A DNA stretch of 64,000 nt. Origin: Sanguinoderma infundibulare. Its lineage: Eukaryota; Basidiomycota; Agaricomycetes; Polyporales; Polyporaceae. Under the pieces are notes generated by a model. The model saw only the letters and a list, made by a program, of their open reading frames with translations. It made no database searches and was not told the DNA's origin. Location of the stretch: NCBI GenBank assembly GCA_032821775.1, contig JAVLRN010000006.1, positions 186,001-250,000 of the forward strand, written 5' to 3'. The position numbers and the translations under genes were made by a program. Shown in pieces: positions 53,325 to 64,000 of the stretch (the stretch's first letter is position 1; every line of letters starts with the position of its first letter).

Positions 53325-53384
53325 TCCTACTGTACTATAGAGCCCAAAACATGCTCCTACTGTATTATAGAGCCCAAAACATGC
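53325..53384. repeat. 30-bp tandem repeat, two copies
   Basis: TCCTACTGTA-TATAGAGCCC followed by AAAACATGC occurs at 53325-53354 and 53355-53384 with one C/T difference. A partial third copy follows. It lies about 90 bp before the junction of the two large duplication units. Confidence 0.85.
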
Positions 53385-53946
53385 TCCTATAGTCCCTAAT
53401 ACATGCCCTATCACACTCGTTCTACCTGGTACTCCCGTCGTCGCTTGCCGCACTTGGCCACACTCTACTCAACGCCTCCCATCAAAACACGAAGCGCTCA
53501 CCGCCGGACCCACAAGCCAAACAACACAGCTCGGGCCATCCCTCCCAGTGGGGACCTGACTATGTAGCATGGTCGTAGTGCGGAGAGTAAGCGTTCGGGT
53601 GGCGCACCTTGATGTGCTTCCTCTTCCTCTTCTGACCCTGGCGTCAGAGTTGCGGCGAGAAGATGGCCGATGAAAAGAAAGTACGTCGCAGGTATGTACC
53701 GATTTTCGGGGTGTGAACGGTGATCTAAAAATGAGCGTACAAACCGACAACACAACGAGAACGAGTGGTAAGACATAAATAGCATGTACCGACCAGTGAC
53801 CCACAGTCCGTCCCTCCAACCGTCGATCGCTTGACTCCCAGGTCGACGAGATCCCTGAATAGAAAACACTAAGCGAGCCAGTCCTCGAACACGCGGCAGC
53901 TCGAGCACGCACCAGAAGAACACTCACATCCCGCTCGCCTTCCAAC

Positions 53947-56328
53947 CTAGTCCTTCGACCACATATGCAACAGCGCAGAAACCGGCCCCTTGCTATTCCC
54001 ATTCCCACTCCCGCCCGCCGCCCCCGCATAGAACGATGGCGGCTGCGCTCCATACCCATACCCATACCCATACCCGCCACTCGCCCCGCTCGCCGCCGGT
54101 GTGAGGTAGGGCGGAGCGGCGCCCTGCGACGGCTGCGGGAACGCCATCGACCCCGGTCTTGGGCGTGATGACGATGGGGGTTCGGGAGGCGGAGCAGCGT
54201 ACATGCTCGGGTGCGACGGCGACGGCTGATACGGGTGCGACATGTGTGGCGGCGCGTAGACCTGATTGTACGGATGCGGCTGCGGACGTGGAGATGGGGA
54301 CGGTGATGGGGACGAGGACGGTTTCGAGAGCTTGTTGGTCGATGGCGGGGGTGCGAGCGACGGGGGCGGGGTCGGGACGTGCGCGTGCGCGGACGACTCA
54401 CGCCTGGCTTTGTCCTTCTTCCGGCTCTCCCTCTCCATCCGTTCGCGCTCCTTCTCCATCTTCCTGCTCTCCTTCTCTGCCTTCTTCCGTTCCTTCTCCG
54501 ACAGCTCCTTCATCGGCGGGGCTTGGGGCGGAAGCATCGCGGGCGGTGGCGGGGCGCACTGCGGCGATGCCGGGCGTTGCATGGGTACGTTCGAGCTTGA
54601 CGCGCGGCGCTGGGCGTTCGGGGGGTTCGCTTTGGGACGTAGTTCGGGCATGTCGATCTTGCTGAGGTGCACGGTGAGGCTTGTGGGAGGGGCGTATTGG
54701 TCCTGCGCTTTGGCCCTCGTCAAATTGGGATCGTCGAGGTTTATGCGCCGTGGGCCCTTGCGCTTCTCAGTCTCATAGATGACGTATTGATGCAGCTCTT
54801 CCTCTTCCTCAATGCCTGAAGATCGAAAATGAGCGTTGGGAAGGCGCATATAAGCATGTATGAGAACATACCGGCCTTGTGTCGTAGCCGCTTCGTCTCC
54901 TCGACGACCTTGAGCACCTTCGGGACCTGGACCTGCGATGCCGAGCGTATGCTGATGAACAGCATCGCCTCATCCTGCGCCCCAAATCGAAATTCAGTCT
55001 CCATTCATGGTCCGTTGCCAGACGAATGACAGATTACAGATGTGGGCGGCACTCACTTTCAGCAGCCGCTCCGCGTACTGCGCGTAGTCGATCACGTCGC
55101 ACTCCTCCCAAACCTCGACGTCATTCACGTCGCCCTCGCCCAACGCATTCCGCAGTGCGTGCATCTCCGCCACGCGCTCGACGCCTGTCCGCGGTGCAGG
55201 CTTTGGGGGAAGCGCCGGAGGCTCTGCGTCCGGGATCACATGTAGGGGCGGCGGTAGATTGGATACAGCGAAAGGTAGAGCTGGGCCCGAGATTGGCGTC
55301 GATGGCGAGGTGGCAGGGGAGAGGACTGGAGGGATCGCGGCTGGAGCTGAGGGCCCGGGGACAGGGACAGGGACGGGAAGGGAGTTCTCGCGTGGTGCGT
55401 GGTGCGCCTCATTGAGGTCGGAGAAGGTGAGGAGGGCGGTGATGATGGCGATTTCGAGCCCTTTGCGGTCGTTGATGTCAAATCTAGCGCAAGACGTCGG
55501 TATACGCACTCAGGATAGGAGAGATGCTCAATTCCTCTAGACGTAGACACAGGACGCACTCAAAGCTCATGTGATGAGATACTGGGCAACGCGGTGCTAG
55601 CCGAAGTACTCGTCCCCGAGGTGAGGGTACGATAGAGGCGTTGGGATAAAGCGGGCGGAAGGACAGAGGCAGATCCCTCGCGAACTATCATCCATTCCCC
55701 AGAGTGCGTCCAACGTCCAGCGTCCAGATAGATTGAGCACACCCGTTGGGGAAAGAGGACGAGAACGCACCGGTTGATGTTGTAGTCAAGGATTTGAACG
55801 TTACGGGTCTGGAGCTTGCCTGGGGGCTCCTTGGTCTGCGCAACGAGCACGGCAGGGTCAGGTTTGCGGATCATGAAGCATTCTTCTCGCTTCCACTCGA
55901 AGTCGTGTCTGGAGGGTAGGGTTTGGGGTTCTGCAAGGCTCGGATGTCTGAGGACGGGGAGGACTCACTCTTCCCACTTGAATGCCCATTTGAACGTGAG
56001 TATTCCTGTGGACTTGAGCTCGATGATGGAGTCAGGGTTGTGCAACTGGAGCGTCTTGTGCTTGCTCGTCAGGCTTGGTGCAGAAACAGAGGCAAGTAGG
56101 CTTTGGGAGAGGGTATCTATTGCATGATGACCACACACCGCCCGCCATCAACGCTGGCGACCGCCGCCTAAACGGGGATGGATGACGGACCGTAGACCTC
56201 TATCTTGTACTCGCTCGTCGGAACCCGTCTCTTGGTATAGTGGGCGACACCTTTGAATCGACGAGGTCTATAATGCTGCGATCCTCCTGGCGGGGCACGA
56301 AGGTGAGGGAGAAGAGGTCATAGGACAT
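53947..56328 (-). CDS. Conserved basidiomycete protein, unknown function (copy 2)
   Basis: Copy of the 41158-43539 gene, with the same exon structure and the same apparent 1-nt frameshift (about 56252). Two coding differences noticed: Thr-to-Ala in the disordered tail (54603) and Pro-to-Leu in SAPSPTSK (56071). Confidence 0.6.
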
Positions 56329-57014
56329 CGCGGAGGCGGACTTCGACTTCGGAATGATCCCTATGCTTCTGAGCGGACTGACTGCGGCCGTGAGTCGAAA
56401 GAGAAGGCGGGAGAGGGATTAGGGAGGAAGAAGCAGGAAGGAGGAGAAGAGAGGGTCGATGGACGTCGATGTCCGAGCATGGCGGGCGGGTGTGAATGCA
56501 GATGGTGTGCTCACTGCGCCGCGGCTACGACAGCTTTGAGCAGATCTCTTGCCCACGTCTACCGCTCCTTTCGCTTCTCGCTCGCTGACCATCTCGCTCA
56601 CCTGCTTTGGTTTGACGCTCGTTATTTATGCTTGTTTGTTCGAGCCGGCGATGTATCGTCACATACCTGAGCTGCTTACGTACCGTCGATCGGCATGCTT
56701 CCCCGTTGTCTCCATCACTGCAACACCGCATACACCGCTCTCTCATGCATAACCCAGAACGGTGGGAATCGTCTAACTGGTCCGTTCTGCGAACGCTCGA
56801 GGTTGATGCTGCGTAAGGTATGATGCCCTCGTCTCGTGGACGAGGCTCGTCTGCCGCTGTGGCAATATATTAGACAGCCATGCACAGGTTCCCTTGATGG
56901 ATGACATGCTCTTGGTCTCTACCGGGCACTTATTTACTCTGGTTAACGTCTAACGTAGATCTGCCAGTCGGTAATCTGACTCGGCTCGGTACATGTGCTG
57001 AACGACGAGCACGC

Positions 57015-57269
57015 AGTTCCGCGACCCAAACGTCATCTCGCACGCGGGCACCCCGAAATCAAGCACAGCAGAGACGAGGCCCGCCGCCCGAGTCCCAGCA
57101 TTACATCTTGAGAGCCACGCACACAACACTGACATGTATGCCCTCACTCTCAGCATCAACTCCAGCCCGTCACTCAGTGGCTTGACCACACAATAGTTCC
57201 CCGCCACATTCAATGGGACGTGCTTCGTGCCCGCCGTGCTCGACAGAGACGTGGACTTGAGACAAGTAC
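57015..57269 (+). pseudogene. GH32 invertase relic (copy 2)
   Basis: Copy of 44226-44480; two transitions (57214, 57219), same TAG in frame. Confidence 0.7.
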
Positions 57270-59363
57270 CATCCCATCCCGTTGTCCTCGTCACCTCAAT
57301 TCCCGCAGCAATCAACTCTGTCGCACTCTATCACTTGTACACGAACCGGGCCGTCCGTCTTCCAGCCTCTGCACATGGCTGCAATCCCCGACCTCGAACG
57401 CCTTGGACCTATCCCCACCGCATTCTCTATCCCACCCTCGGCGACTGCGCAAGTCACCGTCCAAGAACGCCACCGGCGCACTATCAAGATCATACCAAAG
57501 CGAACCGAGAGTCAGCGATGCCCACCTGCGGAAACAGCAAGACCTACTCGTTCGTTTCATTCCGCCCAAACACGGTCAAGAAGCGATCACGCCAGCGGAA
57601 CATGCCTGCTCCAATCATCGCTGTCGCTCTGCCTCCGCCCAATGCCGGCCATCGTCACGACGTGTTCCGGACGGCCATTACCTATGAATCAAGGACACAG
57701 TGAGCGTTAACCTCAAGTACTTTAGATTCACTGATATACCTCCACTCGGTGTGCAGCCCACCTTTCGATGTCGCCGCGGCGCTGTATGTCGAATGGTTAG
57801 CGCAGATGTCCGGACAACACTCTGGCGGAGAGGACGTACCGCGGACGTCGGCCGCCGGATTGTGTGCAATGGGCCTGAGGACCATCGTCAGTGTGTGGAG
57901 AGGAAGCTGCCAGCCCGAGACAAGACGTACCGGCGGGTGGGGGGTGTACAAGGCGGGTGAGTACTGCAGCATTTGCGTCCCGCTTGAAAGACTTTTATAC
58001 TGCCTTTCTTCAGGGGAGGCTATTGCTCTGCCGCGAAACTGACCCACACGCCACCGACATGCCCGCTTCCAGGCCTCGTTCTCGTCGCGATCTGCACTCG
58101 AAGCGGTATCAAGTGAAGCAGACGCCACCGGTGTCCATCAATCGAATCACCGTCGTCAACCTCACATCCTAAGCGCGAACATACGGTCGCGCTTGCCTAT
58201 CTTCGCCGCCGCGACCATCGCCCTGAGCCTCGTTCCTGGCATAAGTCCATCCACTGCTCACGTCCCTGTCTCCTGCCTCGCCTCACGCCTTGATGTTCAA
58301 CACTCAACCCTTATCCCCAACCCGGCCTTTGCCTGTCATCGTGGATCCTGGATGATCGTATTTATGACAGAGGCACAACTAACGTTTGACGTTTGTCCGT
58401 GCGGAAACAGCTTCATCATAGCTCCGCAATCGCACGATACATCCGCTTGCTAAGCATCCGAAACGTCCAGCCTTTGCAGCCCGGGGTCTGGGCATTGTCT
58501 TGTGTGGTCGCGCGGCACCGCGTGCGTCCCTATCGGAGAGCCAAATTTACAGCGCACATGCGAGGACTGCGGTCGTCATGAACGGTCGCAAATAATTGTC
58601 CCATCTAGTGCTCTTGATGTCCCTTGGCCGCCGCAGCCATCTCCCTGGTCCAAACCAACGTTCTCAGGTCTTCTTCGGCGCCCGCTCGTGCCCACGCAAC
58701 CGAGCCACAGACGACGTCGAACAACTGGCACGGACGGGACTCGACGGAAGGCGACACCAGCACGACCTCGCAAGTGTGCAGTCCCGACATGCTGAGTACC
58801 CCGACACGGTGAGCCAGCTCGAATCAGCGAGCTTCATGTTCTTAGTATGGATACGGAGGATCTCACGGTCTGTGACATGTGCAGGCTCACGGGCCCAATC
58901 AATATTCCAGATCTCCGGTGCCGGCTCCCTGTTTCGAGGCTGCACAACCGCTCGGAGGATCCACAAGGGTTTCTGACGACACATGCGATGGTCGGCCTCG
59001 CGTCCGCACGCTCGGAACCTTCATATTGGCATCTTGATCCCGCTACGATTCAGCGTTCCCCCACCGTCGTCAAGGGACGGTCATCGCCCGTCTGAATCTA
59101 CGACCTCGGCGTCCGAGTGAGATGGACGTTGCGATACGCGAGACCCACCTGGAATCTTCGGTTTTGATCTCCGGTTCTGCCGCAGTTTGCGTTTCCTGAC
59201 ATTTCGCGTCCCCCGCTCCAGCTAGTCCTCATCCTGTACGCACTCCTTCAAAGTGGTTTGTCGAAGGAGAGAGCCAGGCTTTGTTGTGAAGCAATGGTTG
59301 CCTCGGTATACCACGGCGATTTACGCCATGTACATATCATCATACAAACCAATTCATCTCTCA

Positions 59364-59979
59364 ATCCGGAACAGCACGCACGGTCACTCCTCAAGACCCA
59401 TCTCGCTGCAGGCGGCCATCGACTGCATAGGCTGGAGCTCTGCATCTCGTATGGTCGTTCGAATGACGAAGATGTCGCTAGGCATTCTGGGCCCTACCGT
59501 CAAATTTGTGAGATCCCCACAAGTTCAGCGTGGACAGCGAACCTGTGGTGGCTGTACGCACCACGCTTTCAGACGTTGGTTGACAAGGTCGTAATTACCA
59601 GAGACGGGGCCACCCTTGGGACGGTGCATGGTGCACTCGGAGGTGCTATCCGTCAACCGGCAGTCCCTGCACCCACTGGCAAGCATGCCAATCAAGGCAA
59701 TACTGGTCGGAAGGAGTGACATGGAAGGAGTGACAGGCTCGAAAAGGACGGTAATATACTTCACACCTGCTCTGCATTCGGACGACTTCATATAGCTCAC
59801 GAGTATAATTGCACGGACGAATATGGTAGCAGTACAAATACATCAAGTATGGATGCGTATATTCTATTCATGCCAGTTACCAGCCCAGCCCAAAGCTCAA
59901 ACAGAGTCATTCACTGAGGACTACTGGAGCTGCCATCACGATCGTGCAAGCTGAACCCGACAGTGTTCACGTCAAACGA
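59364..59979 (+). pseudogene. F-box gene 3' end, inverted copy (copy 2)
   Basis: Copy of 46575-47190, with two transitions noticed (59606, 59668). Confidence 0.75.
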
Positions 59980-60218
59980 GAATGCAGTGTAGACGTTCTT
60001 CATGCTCCAAATCTCAGATACACAAGGGCTTGCTCTCACCAATACTAGCATCCGACGTAACAGATGATAACACTAACCTGGAAAAAATGAGTCCGACGCA
60101 TGGCAGCTCACCGCGTAGCTGATTCCAGCTGACTCTGGGTGTCCGGCTGGCTGGGTAACCACTGCGGAGCATCGTGGCTGGAACGGCCGGATCCTGGAAA
60201 CATTGAGCCAAAAAAAAG

Positions 60219-61118
60219 ATGAATTGCATCATACTGCGCACCATGCGTACCTTGATGTGTCGTGATATACTCGGTAAACCAGACGCGACCGCGGAAGGCG
60301 CCTCACCCAATTACTGGAGCATAGCTCCAAACAGTCTACCTCATCCCCTCACATCGCACTCGTACCCGCATCCTCATCGTTTGACCCTCTCCACCCTCCG
60401 ACGCCTGGCAATGGTGGGGTTCCGCCCTGTGGGTGACACTATCCGCAAGGACTACGCGCGTCGTGAAGGCGGCATCCGAGGGAACACGCGACAGTCTATG
60501 GACAGTGAGCTCTGTGAGTATTTTCATTTATGTGCATCTGACAGCTCACTCACCGTTGTTCATGCCTCTATCGTCATGCTAGCGCGAGTGTCCGGTATCA
60601 AAGGATGCAAGATGCGCTGGACACTCAGCACGTACCGCAAGTTCGTCTTCCTCGCTCTTCGCATCAAACTCGTCGGCTGGCCACGAAACGTCCCCTTCAC
60701 CAACCTTAGCAACATCACAGGGCTCGTCGACATCTCCCGCATTGCTCGCTTGTGGAAGAGCGGGCGGATGCACTTCGAGCCCATCACCGACGAGGAGTAC
60801 CACGCCGCTCTCGACAGCCCGGAGAGCTGTGCTCCCGGTCCTCTTCACGATGGCATCGCGCCAGACCTCGGCCGTTCCGACATAAAGAAAAGGAAGTACC
60901 GGCCCAAGAAGGACCCGCTCGACCTTCGACAAGGCCGGTATGTCCGGAATGGACCCAAGTCAGCGAGGCGAGTGACAGAGAGTGCGGAGCGGCGGGCGGA
61001 GGGAAGAGAGCTGTCATTAGACCCGATTACGAGCTTCAGCGAGGATGAGAGTCCTGTATGTAGGGTTCCGAGTCCATATGGCCGCGAGTTGGAGGACGAC
61101 CCGATTGAGGACTGGTAG
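60219..61118 (+). CDS. KLVGWP-type protein, unknown function (copy 2)
   Basis: Copy of 47430-48329, open throughout, with the same in-frame 69-nt intron candidate. The Ala codon at 47841 is Thr here (60630). Confidence 0.6.
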   Translation: MNCIILRTMRTLMCRDILGKPDATAEGASPNYWSIAPNSLPHPLTSHSYPHPHRLTLSTLRRLAMVGFRPVGDTIRKDYARREGGIRGNTRQSMDSELCEYFHLCASDSSLTVVHASIVMLARVSGIKGCKMRWTLSTYRKFVFLALRIKLVGWPRNVPFTNLSNITGLVDISRIARLWKSGRMHFEPITDEEYHAALDSPESCAPGPLHDGIAPDLGRSDIKKRKYRPKKDPLDLRQGRYVRNGPKSARRVTESAERRAEGRELSLDPITSFSEDESPVCRVPSPYGRELEDDPIEDW

Positions 61119-63300
61119 TCTGCGGTCTTCGAGTGTTGCCAGTAGTGTACCAGATACTATAATTTCGTCTCCAGCTAGTATAGTCGTACTACAGTCACGG
61201 GGAGCTTAGACGTCGAGACTGTTCGTGGCCGGACTCTGTGTGTAGATGGTGACCGTGTGGCGGTGAGCGGATAAGCGAGGACCATTTCCTATTTTGTCCA
61301 CTCATCCTCGCGTCCTCCGGCGCTTGATCTGCTTGATTATCCCCACCATCATCTTCGGCGACCCGCAACCCAATTCTCTATATGTGTGAAGATCCGCACA
61401 TTTAAGGCACTATTGGTACGTAATTCTATCATTCATGATGCTGCGGGCCGCCTGCGGGCACATGAGGTTGCAGAAAGTCGCTGCCAGGGACAGAATCCTT
61501 GTGACTGATTTGCGCCTAACCGCGGTTGTCTCCACGACACATACCGTCAATTTGAATTGTTCCAGAATGATGTTCCCTCTGGATCCGGCGGGGTATCTCT
61601 TATTACTGACTGTAAACTCCGAATAAGCGAATGCGAGTCGCTCACGCAAGCTGCCGATCATCCTGGGATCGCAGAGCAAGAGGCCCTTCCAGACGCCTCC
61701 GAAGACCGCTTGGCCTGTTTGCCGCTGCATAGCCCTGCGCATGCGTACCAATCCGGCACAATTCTGGATGCAGCCGCGCCTCAGTTGATGAGCCATCCGC
61801 GAAGTGCCCGCGGGCCAGCAGCGCCGTCGAAGGACCCAACAGAAGAGCTCATCAAATCCATGTCATCCATGTCCATCGCCGAGTCTCCCGTATCCTTGCG
61901 CACACGGGAAAAACAGCAGGCCATGGAAGCCTCCTCTGCGACATCAACTCAGACATCCCCGTCCGAAACCATCCCTGGTTTAGGCCAGCTACGGCGGCCG
62001 GCGCGCACCGCTCCTCCCAGTGTTTGAAGTACCCGGAGCATACATGCATGGAGTGGACCTGCCGTGAGGGTACAGCAATGGCTATGAATTGTCAGGTAAG
62101 TGAGAGCGCGCAGCACCCGATGACACGCATCCGCGGTTAATTGATTTCGGATGTGCCAACTCAGCAAATAGATGTCACGAGATGGCTAAGCGAATTGGTT
62201 TAGCCCTCTGTTTGTGTTGCTTTGGCCACGCTGTCGGTCGTGAACGGGGACTTGAATCCCTTCGGACATCTCCCCACCCTTCCCTGTCTACCTCCCTTCG
62301 CCCTTCCCCCTTGACCCATCCATCCCTTCTCTTGTGCCTCGGCCCCCATTCATTGACTCATGACTACTACAGTGCGACGACGGCCTCTCCACGGTCTCCT
62401 ACAACTTGCAAGGTAAGCTAGTCGTCTGTTTGCTCGTGGCTTTGGATTCTTTCGAAAGATGCCTCTGCTGCACCTAGCCAGCCTCCAGAGAGCGTCGAGT
62501 GCGCATCGTCGTCATCGAGCGAGGACGGGGATGGGAACGGGCCAGTCAGAATCCTGCACCGGGACCTGGACGAGGAGAACTTTGAGTTTCGGGCAGACGG
62601 AATCAGTGTCGTGAGCGCGGAGGTCGTGAACGGGATGGGTGTACCATCACCCCCAGTTCTTCCTGCCCCGCATGCAGATCGGCCGTCATTTCCCCCGTCC
62701 GTCACGCCGGTCTCGCGACAAACCTTGTCTTCTCACTCCCACGCCGTCTATGTAGGCCCCGCTCCCTTCTGATGCGTCTTTGCCTCCTCCATGTGCCTTT
62801 GATGACCCCCAGACTCTTTCGGTCGCCGCTCATGACCATGTCCAGTCCTCTTCCACATCCCAAAACGCGCTCGCTCATCAGTCTGCACGTTCCAGCATAG
62901 ACTCCACAACGACTTACTCAACGCTTGGCTACGCTCTCGCGTCTGACCCTTCTAGAGCCCCCAAATCGCACTACTATCGACAGCCGTCCTCCGTCCCAAA
63001 TGGCATCCGACAGTCGATACATGTACCATCTGCACGAAGTCGCGCCCGCGCACCCACACCCTTATCCATACGCTTCTTATCCCAGCACGGACAATATGCC
63101 CAAGGATCTTCACGCCCGCCCAGCCCATTCAGCACGTCCCTCCTCCCGCCGCATACAGCAGCCCTCCTCCAACATACCCCGTGCAACCTGGAGATCCCCA
63201 ACCAGGCTACGCCCCGCCTCCTCCGCACCCTCAAAAGACCCTCACGCACTCGCTGCATGTTCGTTGACATGCAACGCTCTCCTCCCTTCGCGTCCAACTA
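61119..63300. other. Mostly non-coding, as 48330-50511 (copy 2)
   Basis: Same content as in copy 1; one transition noticed (61167). Confidence 0.35.
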
Positions 63301-63783
63301 AGGTCGGATAGTATCGCGGTCACGGTTTTCTGGAATGCGGACAGTCCACGACGTCTGTGTCTCCTCGAGATCCTCAATCTCAGTTCCGACCTTGCGCTCT
63401 ACGTTCAGTCTTTGGAATTGGCGGGCGCAGCAGGTGCGGTCCCGGAGTGGGATCGTGATACCCTGCGGCTATGGGAGCGGTTCCCCAACCTCCGTCGCCT
63501 CACATTCGCGGGACTCCGAGTTGGCTTCAACGTCGACGGTGCTTCGGGTCCCATCGGCGACCTCTGCAAGACCGTGCCTCATCTCGAAGAGCTCGTCTTC
63601 GTGGGAGCCAAGGTGCGGAACCTCTGCCCGTCGCCGCCCTGGGACGCTCGGCCGGATCTCGTCCTGGCCTTGAAGCAGTTCAAAATCACGGGCGGCTTCG
63701 CCACCTGGGGCGCTCTCTCTCGACTCGTGGACACGCTCTTGTGCTGGGGAATGCATGCCTTCCTGGATCGAGCTGACGTGTGA
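63301..63783 (+). pseudogene. LRR/F-box-type fragment (copy 2)
   Basis: Copy of 50512-50994, identical as far as I compared. Confidence 0.5.
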
Positions 63784-63913
63784 CTCAGACCCGGACGACA
63801 CATTCTCTTCGTCGCGGGATGTGCCATCCAACACGTGGGCGCCGGTCATCACGTCCATCGGTCCTCGGTTGTTCTCCTCGAGGGTGAGTATGTGTTCATT
63901 GACGGGTTTCTAG

Positions 63914-64000
63914 GAATCGCTGCTGTGAAGGAGATCCGCTCGATTCGCCAATGGAGCTACGAGACGTTTGGCACCGAACGTACTGTCGAGTTCACCGTCA
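63914..64000 (+). pseudogene. Acetyl-CoA carboxylase relic (copy 2, cut by window end)
   Basis: First 87 bp of the copy of the 51125-52540 relic; the window ends inside it. Confidence 0.85.

Larger units (their letters stand above)
40689..53477 (+). repeat. Large tandem duplication, copy 1 (12,789 bp)
   Basis: Every base I compared from 40704 to 51211 recurs exactly 12,789 bp downstream, in the same orientation and without indels. Homology starts at about 40689 (CCCATCAAAA, then a few mismatches). Substitutions I noticed (copy 1/copy 2): T41814/C, G43282/A, C44425/T, T44430/C, G46263/A, A46817/G, C46879/T, C47347/T, G47841/A, A48378/G. That is about 0.1% and all are transitions. Copy 1 runs directly into copy 2 at 53477/53478. 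Confidence 0.93.
53478..64000 (+). repeat. Large tandem duplication, copy 2 (cut by window end)
   Basis: Direct repeat of 40689-51211; the remaining 2.3 kb of the unit would lie beyond the window. The gene content and all open frames match copy 1. Confidence 0.93.

Noticed and set aside
40689..64000. The 12.8-kb repeat as an LTR retrotransposon or Helitron
   Set aside because: No gag-pol, no helicase, no terminal repeats within a unit; it contains ordinary gene pieces.
1..64000. tRNA, rRNA or CRISPR features
   Set aside because: I scanned for TpsiC-like boxes and regular spacer arrays and found nothing convincing; a covariance-model search would be needed to exclude tRNAs fully.

Overview
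The window looks like nuclear DNA of a filamentous basidiomycete, most likely an Agaricomycete (inference). The evidence is G+C-rich genes cut by many GT-AG introns of about 50-70 nt, several microexons, a Tad1/I-type LINE, an expanded F-box family, and a conserved Tul1-type E3 ligase and GH32 invertase. No bacterial operon logic, rRNA, tRNA or CRISPR array was found. Gene models below were spliced by hand from GT/AG sites and protein-motif continuity.

Layout. 170-6860: a complete non-LTR retrotransposon bounded by an exact 13-bp target-site duplication. Its ORF2 is broken by a TGA stop and by a ~181-bp palindromic insertion in the RNase H region. 7189-9464 (-): a wax-ester/diacylglycerol acyltransferase-like gene with nine exons, two of them microexons. 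10070-20190: a tandem cluster of F-box paralogues, two apparently intact (12657-14533, 15740-17643), the others truncated or broken; a shared upstream block links them to a decayed, divergently transcribed partner gene. 20602-23064 (-): a secreted type-B carboxylesterase/lipase. 24157-25262: an LRR gene with an in-frame stop. 27592-28827 (+): a pyruvoyl-dependent decarboxylase of the phosphatidylserine decarboxylase family. 29591-30252: another F-box relic. 31138-32939 (-): GH32 invertase. 33638-34756 (-): an ORF with kinase-like N-lobe character. 35177-38270 (+): Tul1/Dsc1 RING E3 ligase. 38516-39709 (-): a secreted CBM19-like protein.

From 40689 to the end the sequence is a direct tandem duplication with a 12,789-bp period. 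Copy 1 is 40689-53477; copy 2 starts at 53478 and runs off the window. The copies differ by only about ten transitions that I noticed, with no indel. Each unit carries a conserved basidiomycete protein gene (with an apparent 1-nt frameshift), a conserved 'KLVGWP' protein gene, and relics of a GH32 invertase, of the 3' end of an F-box gene, and of the biotin-carboxylase part of acetyl-CoA carboxylase. It is therefore a gene graveyard that was copied very recently, or an assembly artefact of two haplotypes.

The genes do not form an obvious pathway. Secreted hydrolases (invertase, esterase, chitin-binding-like protein) fit a saprotrophic lifestyle. The F-box family and Tul1 are both ubiquitin-ligase components, but their proximity is probably coincidental.
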